Source of the DNA: Sinomicrobium soli
GTDB taxonomy: Bacteria > Bacteroidota > Bacteroidia > Flavobacteriales > Flavobacteriaceae
NCBI RefSeq assembly: GCF_003285545.1
Contig: NZ_QLNV01000012.1
Location: 51,971 to 115,970, forward strand
DNA: 64,000 bases
Direction of reading: 5' to 3'
Below are positions 8,332-17,826 of the stretch, one piece after another. A program made the translations under genes and the position numbers. A model generated the notes under the pieces. The model searched no databases. It was not told the origin of the DNA and saw only the letters and a list, made by a program, of their open reading frames with translations. Position 1 is the stretch's first letter; each line of letters opens with the position of its first letter.

Positions 8332-11109
8332 ATGAACAACGATATTTTCAACATCAGGAAAAAACTTCATACACCGGACGGCGAATTCGGTTATTACAGC
8401 CTTGCCGAGTTGTCAAAACAGGGGTATGATATTGAAAAAATGCCGTTTTCTATCAGGATTCTCCTGGAAAACGCCCTTCGGAATTATGATGATTTTGCGG
8501 TGACCCGGGAAAATATAGAAACCATTCTCCACTGGAAACCCGAAGCTTCCGACAAGGATATCCCCTTTAAGCCCGCCCGGGTGCTCATGCAGGACTTTAC
8601 CGGGGTCCCTGCCGTGGTGGACATTGCTTCCCTCAGGGCAGAGGTGGCGAGAAAGGGAAAGGACCCGGAAGGTATAAACCCCATGATCCCGGTAGACCTG
8701 GTGATCGATCACTCCGTACAGGTCGATTACTTCGGGACCGAATACGCCTACCAGGGCAATATGGAAAAGGAATATACCCGGAACAGGGAGAGGTACCAGT
8801 TCCTGAAGTGGGCACAGCAGTCCTTCCGTAACTTCAGTGTGGTACCCCCGGGAATGGGAATATGCCACCAGGTCAATCTCGAATATCTTTCCAAAGCGGT
8901 CATTGAACGCGACGGGGATATTTTTCCCGATACCCTGGTAGGTACCGACAGTCATACCCCCATGGTAAACGGTATCGGGGTCGTTGCCTGGGGAGTGGGA
9001 GGTATAGAAGCCGAAGCGGCCATCCTCGGGCAACCGATTTACTTTATCATGCCGGAAGTCATCGGGCTCAGGCTGAGCGGAAAACTGCCCCCGGGCTCTA
9101 CCGCCACCGATATGGTGCTCACCATCGCCCAGTTGCTGCGGAATTACGGAGTGGTCGGGAAATTCGTAGAGGTCTTCGGGCCGGGGCTGGACAACCTCTC
9201 CGTACCGGACCGGGCCACCATCGGTAATATGTCGCCGGAGTTCGGATGTACGGTTACCTATTTCCCCATAGATCACAAGACCCTGGAATATATGCGGCAG
9301 ACCAACCGGACGGAGAAACAGATAAAACTCGTAGAAGAATACTGCAAAGCCAACATGCTCTGGCGCGAGGGCTCCGAAAGTATCGAATATACACATGTCC
9401 TGGAACTCGACCTCTCTACGGTAGAGCCCACAGTGGCAGGGCCCAAGCGGCCGCAGGACAGGATATCCCTCAAAGATTTCAAACCGGCATTTATCAATAT
9501 GCTTCACAAATCGTTCGGGCGCACCTACCTCGAACCCGAAGAACAACTGGTGCGATGGGCCGCGGAAGGCGGTGATGCGGAACCCGATGGTTATATCCCG
9601 CCCATGCCCCCGGAAACAACCATAGAAGAAAAAGAGGAAAAGGGAGGTATGAAAGTCGTCTCCGTTACCGTCGGGCAGGAACAGTTTATGCTCTCCGACG
9701 GGGCCGTGGTGGTCGCTGCCATTACTTCCTGTACCAATACGTCCAACCCCTACGTCATGGTTGGCGCCGGACTGGTAGCGCGAAAGGCCCGGGAATTCGG
9801 GCTGGATGTAAAACCCTGGGTAAAGACCTCGCTGGCACCGGGATCGAAGGTGGTTACCGACTACCTGGAAAAAGCCAGCCTCCTGGACGATCTCGAAGCC
9901 ATGAAATTCCACGTCGTAGGATACGGATGTACTTCCTGTATCGGAAATTCCGGGCCACTTCCCGCCCATATCGCCAAAGCAGTGGAAGAACACGACCTGG
10001 TGGTAGCCTCGGTATTGTCGGGAAACAGGAACTTCGAAGCGCGTATACATCCGCAGATCAAGATGAACTTTCTCATGTCTCCCATGCTGGTGGTAGCCTA
10101 TGCGATTGCGGGTCGTGTAGACATAGACCTCATCAACGATCCCATAAGCTACGACCCCAATATGCAGCCGGTTTACCTGAAAGATATATGGCCGGAAGAC
10201 GACGAGATCCATCAGACCCTGCAGGCCATACTGTCGCCGCAGCAATTTGCCGATAACTACGGTAGTATTTTTGACGGTAATCAAATCTGGAGAGACCTGG
10301 ATATCCCGGCCGAAAAGGTTTACGAATGGGACGATACCTCCACCTATATCAAGGAAGCTCCCTTCTTTAAAGACCTCCCTGATCAGCCGCTTCCCGCAGA
10401 AGATATCCGTAATGCCCATGCCCTCCTGGTGCTCGGGGACAGTATAACCACAGACCATATTTCCCCGGCAGGTGCCTTCAGTGAGTTGTCCGCAGCAGGT
10501 CAGTACCTGGTAAACCGCGGAGTGGCCAGGCCCGATTTTAATTCCTACGGGTCCCGGAGAGGAAACGACGAAGTCATGGTGAGAGGTACTTTTGCCAATG
10601 TGCGTATCAGGAACAAACTGGCCGAAAAAGAAGGCGGATATACCAGGTTCCTGCCTACCGGAGAGGAGATGACCGTTTATGATGCCGCTGCAAAATACAG
10701 GGAAAGCAATATTCCCCTGGTCGTACTTGCCGGCAAGGAATACGGAAGCGGTTCGTCAAGAGACTGGGCTGCCAAAGGGACATTCCTCCTGGGGATAAAG
10801 GCGGTCATTGCCGAGAGCTATGAGCGCATACACCGGAGCAATCTGGTGGGTATGGGAGTGCTCCCCCTCCAGTATTCCGGCACGGATGCAGAAAAGCTGG
10901 GACTGACCGGTGAGGAGACCTTCAGTATTTCCGGTATTGCCGATGACCTTGTTCCGCATAAGGTGGTCGAGGTTTCCGCCACGGGAAAGGACGGGAAACA
11001 CATCACCTTCAAGGCAGTCGTACGCCTCGATTCCAGGATCGAGATCGAGTATTACCGGCACGGAGGTATCCTGCAGTATGTGTTGAGGCAGTTTTTGCAT
11101 AAATCGTGA
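8332..11109 (+). CDS. acnA: Aconitate hydratase A
   Basis: 925 residues, of the AcnA/IRP1 type. It interconverts citrate and isocitrate in the cytoplasmic TCA cycle. The three cysteines that hold the 4Fe-4S cluster are visible: Cys467 in TSCTNTSNP, and Cys533 and Cys536 in GCTSCIGNSG. The C-terminal swivel domain carries GKEYGSGSSRDWAAKG. The gene is complete, with a poorly conserved -7-like sequence TACCTTTA at 8295. It ends at a terminator shared with the convergent sulfatase operon. It has no role in polysaccharide breakdown, yet sits inside the locus, separating the two enzyme clusters. Confidence 0.97.
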   Translation: MNNDIFNIRKKLHTPDGEFGYYSLAELSKQGYDIEKMPFSIRILLENALRNYDDFAVTRENIETILHWKPEASDKDIPFKPARVLMQDFTGVPAVVDIASLRAEVARKGKDPEGINPMIPVDLVIDHSVQVDYFGTEYAYQGNMEKEYTRNRERYQFLKWAQQSFRNFSVVPPGMGICHQVNLEYLSKAVIERDGDIFPDTLVGTDSHTPMVNGIGVVAWGVGGIEAEAAILGQPIYFIMPEVIGLRLSGKLPPGSTATDMVLTIAQLLRNYGVVGKFVEVFGPGLDNLSVPDRATIGNMSPEFGCTVTYFPIDHKTLEYMRQTNRTEKQIKLVEEYCKANMLWREGSESIEYTHVLELDLSTVEPTVAGPKRPQDRISLKDFKPAFINMLHKSFGRTYLEPEEQLVRWAAEGGDAEPDGYIPPMPPETTIEEKEEKGGMKVVSVTVGQEQFMLSDGAVVVAAITSCTNTSNPYVMVGAGLVARKAREFGLDVKPWVKTSLAPGSKVVTDYLEKASLLDDLEAMKFHVVGYGCTSCIGNSGPLPAHIAKAVEEHDLVVASVLSGNRNFEARIHPQIKMNFLMSPMLVVAYAIAGRVDIDLINDPISYDPNMQPVYLKDIWPEDDEIHQTLQAILSPQQFADNYGSIFDGNQIWRDLDIPAEKVYEWDDTSTYIKEAPFFKDLPDQPLPAEDIRNAHALLVLGDSITTDHISPAGAFSELSAAGQYLVNRGVARPDFNSYGSRRGNDEVMVRGTFANVRIRNKLAEKEGGYTRFLPTGEEMTVYDAAAKYRESNIPLVVLAGKEYGSGSSRDWAAKGTFLLGIKAVIAESYERIHRSNLVGMGVLPLQYSGTDAEKLGLTGEETFSISGIADDLVPHKVVEVSATGKDGKHITFKAVVRLDSRIEIEYYRHGGILQYVLRQFLHKS

Positions 11110-11125
11110 TCAGAAAAAACAGGGA

Positions 11126-11166
11126 CAGGGAGGTATCTGAAATAATATTTTCCAGATACTTCCCTG
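11126..11166. terminator. Bidirectional terminator between acnA and the sulfatase operon
   Basis: Arms 11126-11139 and 11153-11166 match at 13 of 14 positions around a 13-base AT-rich loop, with CCGTTTTAAT on the right side. It lies in the 98-base gap between convergent genes, so it can serve both. Confidence 0.7.
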
Positions 11167-11207
11167 CCGTTTTAATACCTCAGTTATATAGGCGCACGTT
11201 TGCCTGG

Positions 11208-12602
11208 TCACTCATGCTTCAGTACTTCTTTTCTCCACTGCGCAAGCCGTTTTTGCAACCGGTGCGCTTTTTCAGGGGATTGATGTACAAGATTATTCTG
11301 CTCACCGGGATCATCCTTAAGGTTGTACAACTCATATTTCCCCGTATCAAAAAACTCGATGAGTTTCCAGTCACCATGCCGGATGCTACCCGAAGACCTT
11401 CCTCCGAGGAAATGGCGTTTCTTCAGGGGATAATGCCAGTAAAATGACCTTTTTTGCTTTCTCTTTTTTGCTTTCAACAGGGAAACCATCGATTTGCCAT
11501 CCATATGTCCCGGTATTGTTCCACCGGCCCAATCGGCCATAGTCGGGTAAAAGTCGTAATTGGCAACGGGCTGTGCTATGCCGGTGAGGGCGTTACTATC
11601 CCGAAGATCAGCAATAATAAGAGGTACCTTTACACCACCCTCATACAACATGCTTTTTCCTCCTCTAAGCGGAGTATTATCCGTAACATTGGTTTCTCCC
11701 CCGTTATCACTGGTAAAAATGACGATCGTATTCCGGTCCAGTCCCAGCTCTTTTAAAGTATACATTATTTTCCCTACCCCGCGATCAATACTGAGCAACT
11801 GCGCGGCCAGATGAGGATTATTGTTGCCTCCCCGGAAATCTTCCGGCCATTTTTTATAAGGGTTATTTTCAGGGTTGTCTTTATGGGGCGCACTTTTGCT
11901 GGCTCCTTCCTTCTCCTGGAAATAGGCTACCAGTTCGGGTTTTCCGTGTACATAGGTATGAACCGCATAATGACTCAGCATCAGAAAAAACGGCCTGTCG
12001 CGGTTTCTTCTCATAAACTCCAGGGCCTCTTCATGCTGACGATCGACCAGAAACTCTTTCTCTCCGGAAAGTTTCCTGCTGATATCCCTGTTAAAATGAT
12101 ACGGGTAAAAATAAGACCCCGCTCCTATTCCCCTGTTTTCGCTTACCATGACCTCATCGAATCCGTGTATTCCGGGCAAGGTTTCTTCAGGGGCCCCCTC
12201 CAGCCGGTATCCCGACAGGTGCCATTTACCGACAATCCCTGTACGGTATCCTGCCTTCTTAAGCATTTCCGGCAAGGTAATGAGGGCGGTATCCAGGTGC
12301 TTTTCCGTATCCGGCCTGAGGTAATCATTGATACCCAGCCTGGCGGGATATTGACCACTCATCAGCGCTGCCCGTGAAGGAGAGCACACCGGAGCAGCCG
12401 TATAAGCCGAGGTAAAGCGGGTACCGGTTCCGGCCAGGCTGTCGATAGAAGGGGTCTCATTAAAATCGTTACCATAACAGCCGAGATCGGAATACCCGAG
12501 GTCGTCGGCCATAATAAAAATTATATTAGGCTGCTGCTGTGCCCTACCCCATACTATTCCGCACAGCATACACAGAACGTTCAAATAACATTTTATTTTC
12601 AT
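11208..12602 (-). CDS. Formylglycine-dependent sulfatase, family S1
   Basis: 464 residues from the ATG at 12602. A GTG further upstream at 12635 overlaps the preceding stop, but the ATG begins a proper signal peptide (MKIKCYLNVLCMLCGIVWG), so I chose it. Cys73 in CSPSR is the residue converted to formylglycine; Asp33 and Asp34 (MADD) and the FTSDNGGE block form the calcium site. It would remove sulfate esters from the polysaccharide in the periplasm. It is the last gene of the susC operon. No formylglycine-generating enzyme is in the window, so maturation must come from elsewhere. The exact subfamily and sulfate position cannot be read by eye. Confidence 0.92.
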   Translation of the reverse strand: MKIKCYLNVLCMLCGIVWGRAQQQPNIIFIMADDLGYSDLGCYGNDFNETPSIDSLAGTGTRFTSAYTAAPVCSPSRAALMSGQYPARLGINDYLRPDTEKHLDTALITLPEMLKKAGYRTGIVGKWHLSGYRLEGAPEETLPGIHGFDEVMVSENRGIGAGSYFYPYHFNRDISRKLSGEKEFLVDRQHEEALEFMRRNRDRPFFLMLSHYAVHTYVHGKPELVAYFQEKEGASKSAPHKDNPENNPYKKWPEDFRGGNNNPHLAAQLLSIDRGVGKIMYTLKELGLDRNTIVIFTSDNGGETNVTDNTPLRGGKSMLYEGGVKVPLIIADLRDSNALTGIAQPVANYDFYPTMADWAGGTIPGHMDGKSMVSLLKAKKRKQKRSFYWHYPLKKRHFLGGRSSGSIRHGDWKLIEFFDTGKYELYNLKDDPGEQNNLVHQSPEKAHRLQKRLAQWRKEVLKHE

Positions 12603-12631
12603 AATAAATCCAGGTTTTAATTGCAGCAGGA

Positions 12632-14095
12632 TCACTTATAAACCGCACCGCTTCTCAATACATCTTCCATAAATACCGGTCCCGGATGGTTCATCTTTAC
12701 GGCACCCGTAGATGCTCCGGGTTTTTCTCCTCTTGCAAAATCATTATTTTTTCTGCCGTACTCGTCCTCCCGGTCATTGGTCGGAGACCGGGGCTCCGAA
12801 TCCCCGGTCTGTAAGGTCCATATCCGGAGAACAGACCTTAAAAACACAGTAATTTCCTTATGCACTCCAGCTTTATTATAAAACTGGTAAGGATCTTCCC
12901 GTACATTATAGAGTTCTTCGTGAGGCCGCGGTACCAGGAACACATCCTGCTGCTCTTCCCGCAACAGGTGATCTGCATGGGCATCCCACAACTCTTTCCC
13001 GGAAGGAATCACCCTCGTAGACTCCCCGGCCAAGTTTCTTCGTTCCGGATATGCATTCCTGATATACATCCAGTCTCCCCACCTTACCATACGTTCGTGG
13101 GCCTGGAACACATGCCAGTTGTGTTCCGCAAATAAAAAATCGCGGACACTTTCTTTCCGTCCCTTGACTACAGGATCAAAACTCACCCCCTGAATTTCTT
13201 CCGGAACCGGTATTCCAGCCCATTCCAGAATAGTCGGGGCTATGTCCATCGTACTGGTCAGTGCCCCCGACGAGCCGGGTTTTACTCCCGGTCCGGTGAC
13301 CATCAGCGGCACTTTGGAACCACTGTCGTACATTCGTGTCTTACACCTTGGAAAGGGCCTGCCATTATCACTGGTAAATATTACATAAGTATTGTTTTCC
13401 TCCCCCTGCTCTTTCAACGCCTTCATCAATTTACCGAGATAGTAATCCACTCTCGATACCTCGTGCAGGTATCCCTGCAGGTCTGAGCGGGTCAATGATC
13501 CGTCAAACAACATGGGAGGCACTTTAACCGATCCCGTATCCACCTTTTTTCCATCATTGTCATACTGCCAGTCCCGATGGGCGTCGTAGGATGCAAACCA
13601 GAAGAAAAAAGGTCGGTCTTTCGGGCGCTCTTCCAGAATTTTTACCCAATCCTGCTGCCCCCCGGGCCCCACCCCGTCGCAAATGGTATCAAAAGCCTGC
13701 GAAACATGGGGCCCCATATGGTTTTTACCCGACAATACCGTATAATAACCCTTTTCTTTCAATAGCCCGGGAAACATCACCTGGTTCCGGGGAAGCGGAT
13801 TATGCAGTTCGGGAGCCCCAGTATTATGAGGATACCTGCCCGTAATCATGCTACACCTGCTCGGGCTACAGCTGCTTGAGGTTACATAGGCTTCCGTAAA
13901 CACCATCCCCTTTTCGGCCATACGATCCAGTTCCGGGGTTATCCCATAAGGACCTCCGTAAGCTCCCAGGTCGTTCCGGCTAATATCATCAGTAAGCATA
14001 AATATGATATTGGGAGACTTTTTATGCTCCTGTGCCATCAGTGATGTACAAATGTCAAATAGCAACAAAATAACAAGAATATGCGTCTTTTTCAT
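12632..14095 (-). CDS. Sulfatase similar to heparan N-sulfatase (S1_8-like)
   Basis: 487 residues with a signal peptide (1-21). Cys76 in SSSCSPSRC is the formylglycine site; Asp36-Asp37 and the FTSDNGRPFP block supply metal ligands. The SSSCSPSR start and the FTSDNG.PFP context resemble the sulfamidase branch (N-sulfoglucosamine sulfohydrolase), but bacterial members of that branch also act on other sulfated sugars, so I do not infer heparan. It lies 18 bases after GH127 and 29 bases before the next sulfatase. Two different sulfatases side by side suggest two kinds of sulfate linkage in the substrate. Confidence 0.9.
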   Translation of the reverse strand: MKKTHILVILLLFDICTSLMAQEHKKSPNIIFMLTDDISRNDLGAYGGPYGITPELDRMAEKGMVFTEAYVTSSSCSPSRCSMITGRYPHNTGAPELHNPLPRNQVMFPGLLKEKGYYTVLSGKNHMGPHVSQAFDTICDGVGPGGQQDWVKILEERPKDRPFFFWFASYDAHRDWQYDNDGKKVDTGSVKVPPMLFDGSLTRSDLQGYLHEVSRVDYYLGKLMKALKEQGEENNTYVIFTSDNGRPFPRCKTRMYDSGSKVPLMVTGPGVKPGSSGALTSTMDIAPTILEWAGIPVPEEIQGVSFDPVVKGRKESVRDFLFAEHNWHVFQAHERMVRWGDWMYIRNAYPERRNLAGESTRVIPSGKELWDAHADHLLREEQQDVFLVPRPHEELYNVREDPYQFYNKAGVHKEITVFLRSVLRIWTLQTGDSEPRSPTNDREDEYGRKNNDFARGEKPGASTGAVKMNHPGPVFMEDVLRSGAVYK

Positions 14096-14113
14096 GTGAT
14101 CGGAAGTTTTAGC

Positions 14114-16153
14114 TTAAAAAACCGTGTGCTTTCCTATTACAGGAAACTCTGCTATCCGCAAGGTAGTACATCCATAGGGAATAAGGGTGATCTCCTCAAT
14201 GTTTTCATTGTACTGCATCCCCTGCATTATACTATAGGGAACCGGTCCTGCACTTTCATTGTACAGTTTCCACGAAGGGATCCGGCTGGCCCTCGCCTTT
14301 ATCCTTACCGGGGCTTTACCGGTACTCCACGGATATGATGCGATTTCGCCGTCGACCTCAACATCAAACTCCTGTTGCTCAAGTTCTCTGAGACCGTAAT
14401 TCCAGGGGCTATCGGAAGTAACTTCAAAATAAGAGGTGCCCCCATGTGCGATCTCTTCGTCCACCCTTTTCCACTTTTCTTCCATTTTCAGTCCGTACAC
14501 CAACGGACCTCTTTCCACCGTTGCGGCATTTTCATACCAGCGGCTTACCGTCACATTCATTGGGATGACCAACTCTACCCGGTCTCCGGACTCCCAGGTC
14601 CTGTCCAGTACAATCATACTTCCTCTCTTTGCCCGGTCTTCCTCTTTTCCGTTGATTTTCACTGTTGCAGAATTACACCAGCCCGGTACGCGAAGATGTA
14701 ACGGAAATGATACCGGTCCCTTTTCAGGTCTGATTATAAACGCTATAGTCTCTTTAAAGGGATAGTCGGTTACCTCTTCCACGGTAACAACATCACCGTT
14801 GCCCACCGTAGCAGTTACTTCACTCGGCGCATATAATAAAGCGGCCAGTCCATTATCCGGTGTGGCGTACCACAGGTTTTGAGTAAACTTGGGCCAGGCC
14901 TGGTGCATATTGGCCGTACAGCAGGGATAGCCGGTCAGCAGGCCATAACAAAGAGGCGTACCACCGTGATTTACATCAAAATTCCTGACATGTCTGGTAA
15001 TCCTCACCTGGTTGACCTGCTGGTAATACTGTCTCGACATAAAATCATCGGTAATCTGTGTCGGCAATATATTGAAGGCTATTTTCTCTATATGATCTGC
15101 AAAAGACGACTTTCCCTGAATCTGTAACATGGTCTCCAGGGAAAACATCATTTCTGCAGCTGTACACAACTCCGACCCCTGCGTCGGATTATTTCCATGC
15201 AGTGTTTCATCTCCCCCGAAAAGCCCGTGGGGCATCCCGTTATAACGCTTCAGGTCTTCCAGCCCCTTGTCTACGGCATATAAGAGTTCCTTGTCTTTTG
15301 AAGCCTGGTAAAACACAGAAGGTGTTTTCAGTCCCTGGACCAGGTTCACACAATGCATGGTCCCCTTCTCCGAAGTCATACTGGTCTGTGTAAAAGCGTG
15401 CACAAAGTCGTAATTCTGTTCGTAGATGATTTTTCCCAGGTCCAGCAACCACTGTTCTCCGGTAATATTATAGAGCCAGTATACTGCCATGAGATTATCT
15501 CCGCCCCTGTATTTGGCCCAGAACGTCCAGTTGTCCAGGGGAGTTTCAGGAAGATGTTGCAGCTGATACCGGAAATATCCCCGCATCAATTCAATAACCC
15601 TTTCATCTCCGGTAGCGGAATAATGCTGCATGAGAACTTTTAACATCACCATCTTCGGCCACCAGTCCCTGGAATTATTTCTCTGCAGTCCTTCTTCAAA
15701 ACCATAATCCTTTTCCGGTCCGAAATAACCATTGTCCTGGCGGCTGTTCAGGGCGGCCTCTACCCATTTGCCGGCTTTCTGTTTTAATGCTTCGTCATCC
15801 AGCTGATAGGCAAGAGGTAACAGCCCGTCTATCCAGTACGGACCTCTTTCCCACTGATCACCGTCTCCCCCGAGCCATCCGTTTCTGGGCCCCATAACTG
15901 CAGGGTACAATTCATCCAGTTTTCCGGTAGCCCCGTTTTTCTGGCGCACAAGCTGCTCGCGAAGCCAACCTTTTGCCCTGATACTCCCCAGGGGAAGTTC
16001 CAGATAGGGTTTCTCCGCAAGAGGAGCCTTATTTTGTATGGGATATCCCTCGTCACCTGCGGTATGCCCAACCGGACGAGCGGATATCGCTATCCACCAG
16101 TAACATACTAAACACAACAGAATTCCTGCCGAGACCTTCAATAAATTTTTCAT
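14114..16153 (-). CDS. GH127 beta-L-arabinofuranosidase family protein
   Basis: 679 residues, in the usual range of the family (former DUF1680). These enzymes release beta-L-arabinofuranose, using a cysteine nucleophile held at a zinc site. The expected ligands are visible: Glu328 and Cys330 (GSELCTAAEMM) and the cysteine pair Cys411-Cys412 in TGYPCCTANMHQAWPKF, of which one is the nucleophile. A hydrophobic N-terminus (about 5-24) suggests export. It is the fourth gene of the operon. It is the main hint that the substrate carries L-arabinofuranose, although related families (GH146 and relatives) share the fold and some act on other sugars. Confidence 0.88.
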   Translation of the reverse strand: MKNLLKVSAGILLCLVCYWWIAISARPVGHTAGDEGYPIQNKAPLAEKPYLELPLGSIRAKGWLREQLVRQKNGATGKLDELYPAVMGPRNGWLGGDGDQWERGPYWIDGLLPLAYQLDDEALKQKAGKWVEAALNSRQDNGYFGPEKDYGFEEGLQRNNSRDWWPKMVMLKVLMQHYSATGDERVIELMRGYFRYQLQHLPETPLDNWTFWAKYRGGDNLMAVYWLYNITGEQWLLDLGKIIYEQNYDFVHAFTQTSMTSEKGTMHCVNLVQGLKTPSVFYQASKDKELLYAVDKGLEDLKRYNGMPHGLFGGDETLHGNNPTQGSELCTAAEMMFSLETMLQIQGKSSFADHIEKIAFNILPTQITDDFMSRQYYQQVNQVRITRHVRNFDVNHGGTPLCYGLLTGYPCCTANMHQAWPKFTQNLWYATPDNGLAALLYAPSEVTATVGNGDVVTVEEVTDYPFKETIAFIIRPEKGPVSFPLHLRVPGWCNSATVKINGKEEDRAKRGSMIVLDRTWESGDRVELVIPMNVTVSRWYENAATVERGPLVYGLKMEEKWKRVDEEIAHGGTSYFEVTSDSPWNYGLRELEQQEFDVEVDGEIASYPWSTGKAPVRIKARASRIPSWKLYNESAGPVPYSIMQGMQYNENIEEITLIPYGCTTLRIAEFPVIGKHTVF

Positions 16154-16186
16154 GCTTTTACAATTTTTCAGATAAGATTTTGGTTA

Positions 16187-17821
16187 CTATAGCCCGCACC
16201 AGTCCAGAAAATCCGAAACAGAGACCCGGGCCGCCCCTGTCTGCGATATACCATATGCAAAGTAGGGTTTGTTGCGATCGGGAATCACACAGTCGCACCC
16301 CCATCCTTCGTAATACATATAGAGGGTTCCTTCATGTTCAAAAACTTCTCCGTACCAGATTCCTCCCTGGTCCCACTCACCGGCATCGCCCCTCGTAAAA
16401 AAAGGTTGATCGTTCTGCACCTTGGTCCAGTTTATAAGGTCATCGGAATAGGCTACGTGAAAACGTTCGGGGAAATCAAAATGTTTACTGCTCCCCTGGT
16501 ATACCATAAACCATTTATTATTCAGGCGGAATATCCTGGAACCGTTTACAGACTCACTGTCGAAATCCCCGGGACCACCTCCTACGGGAAGTACGAGGCT
16601 TACCTGGTCTTCACGGTAAACTTCAGGATCGTCAGTCCTCATCACATATAACTGCAATGGCCCTGCGAATTTGGTACCGTTCCAGTTCCCGTCTCCATAG
16701 AAAATATAATATTCTCCGTTGTGATATATGGCGTCACTACTCCCTATAGCCTGTTTAAGAACCTGGTCAAACTTGGTAAAACTCAGTCCGCCATCTGAGG
16801 AAGATGCCCCTGCCAGGGCCCCGGTATTGTACATGGTGGTTTTGGCATTAAAGAAAAATTTAAATGCTCCCGAGGGGCCTACTACCGGTGCACAATCCAG
16901 CATGCCTTTATCGTCATAGCTCCCTGCCGGACCATGAGATATCACGGGATTGGAGGTATATTCGTCCCAGGGGCCGTATGGTGAGAAATCATTGGCCTCC
17001 TGAGTAAAAAGACCTATCTGGTCGTGATATTCCGGGACATAACCACTCCCCCTGGCATACAGACGCCACTTTCCATCCGGACTTTCATCGGGAGACAAAA
17101 TGGCGGCATTTGCGATGTGAACTCCATACCATGTACCCGCTACAGGACGCAATACAGGATTGTTTTCATATCGCTGCATCAGTGACGGAGTCCTGTCCAG
17201 CGGAGGCCCCTTAAGGTCATCGAAATACCACGCCGTTCCGGGGGCCTCTCCTCCTGCATCGAACAACAGGATGATTTTTCCGAAAGTGTCCGGGGCAATG
17301 TCCAGGTCCTTAAAATCAAACGAGAGTTCTGTCCACTCATCCGTTACGGTAAGTTCCTGTTGTACTTCCAGCTGTCCCTGCTGCCAGTCATCTGGATGTT
17401 CGATTTTAAGATATACATTTCCGGGATGGGAGCTTCGTACCTTTACCGTAAATACGGTGCTTTCGTCAAAATCGAAGGTCCCGTCCAGTTTTTCGGAGTA
17501 TAATAATTCCCATTTATCAGCCGTACTGTAAATTCTTCCGCATCTGGAACTCGAATTGATACTATCGCTTCCCGGGTTGTCGGCAATAGCGTAATGCATA
17601 TCCTGTTTATTCCCGTAAAAGCTGACCGCCACATCTTCATAATCGGCATAAACCTGTATTCCGGTTTCCGTTTCTGTTTCGTTCTCTGCTTCCGTTCCGG
17701 TTTCGGTTTCTATGTTTTCCTTGCCGTCTCCCGGCTTATTCTCCTCCTTACTACATGCCCCGGTACTGATCAGCAATACCGAAAGGAATAGATTTCCGGC
17801 TATTATTCTTTTGTATTTCAT
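16187..17821 (-). CDS. Surface lipoprotein, beta-propeller glycoside hydrolase with N-terminal binding domain
   Basis: 544 residues. The lipobox ends at Cys23 (ISTGACSKEEN); KEE directly after it fits the Bacteroidota surface-export signal. A Glu/Thr-rich low-complexity linker (about 33-54) leads to a beta-sandwich, carbohydrate-binding-like domain (about 55-210), then a five-bladed propeller domain (about 215-544) with repeats such as NPVLRP, GMLDCAPV, SDAIYHNGEYYIFYG and WYGEVFEHEGTLYMYYEGWG. This resembles the GH43/GH32/GH117 clan. I cannot assign a family or be sure it is catalytic. It is 6 bases from susD and 33 bases from GH127, within the operon. It may be the surface enzyme that first cuts the glycan. 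Confidence 0.72.
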   Translation of the reverse strand: MKYKRIIAGNLFLSVLLISTGACSKEENKPGDGKENIETETGTEAENETETETGIQVYADYEDVAVSFYGNKQDMHYAIADNPGSDSINSSSRCGRIYSTADKWELLYSEKLDGTFDFDESTVFTVKVRSSHPGNVYLKIEHPDDWQQGQLEVQQELTVTDEWTELSFDFKDLDIAPDTFGKIILLFDAGGEAPGTAWYFDDLKGPPLDRTPSLMQRYENNPVLRPVAGTWYGVHIANAAILSPDESPDGKWRLYARGSGYVPEYHDQIGLFTQEANDFSPYGPWDEYTSNPVISHGPAGSYDDKGMLDCAPVVGPSGAFKFFFNAKTTMYNTGALAGASSSDGGLSFTKFDQVLKQAIGSSDAIYHNGEYYIFYGDGNWNGTKFAGPLQLYVMRTDDPEVYREDQVSLVLPVGGGPGDFDSESVNGSRIFRLNNKWFMVYQGSSKHFDFPERFHVAYSDDLINWTKVQNDQPFFTRGDAGEWDQGGIWYGEVFEHEGTLYMYYEGWGCDCVIPDRNKPYFAYGISQTGAARVSVSDFLDWCGL

Positions 17822-17826
17822 ATCTT

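Noticed and set aside
8413..10458. Long open frame (681 codons) on the minus strand opposite acnA
   Set aside because: It lies wholly within a strongly conserved gene, its translation has no recognisable domain, and its length follows from codon bias of the aconitase frame.
17690..17730. Glu/Thr-rich repeat as a frameshift or recombination scar
   Set aside because: The frame stays open through it, and low-complexity linkers just after a lipobox are normal in this group.
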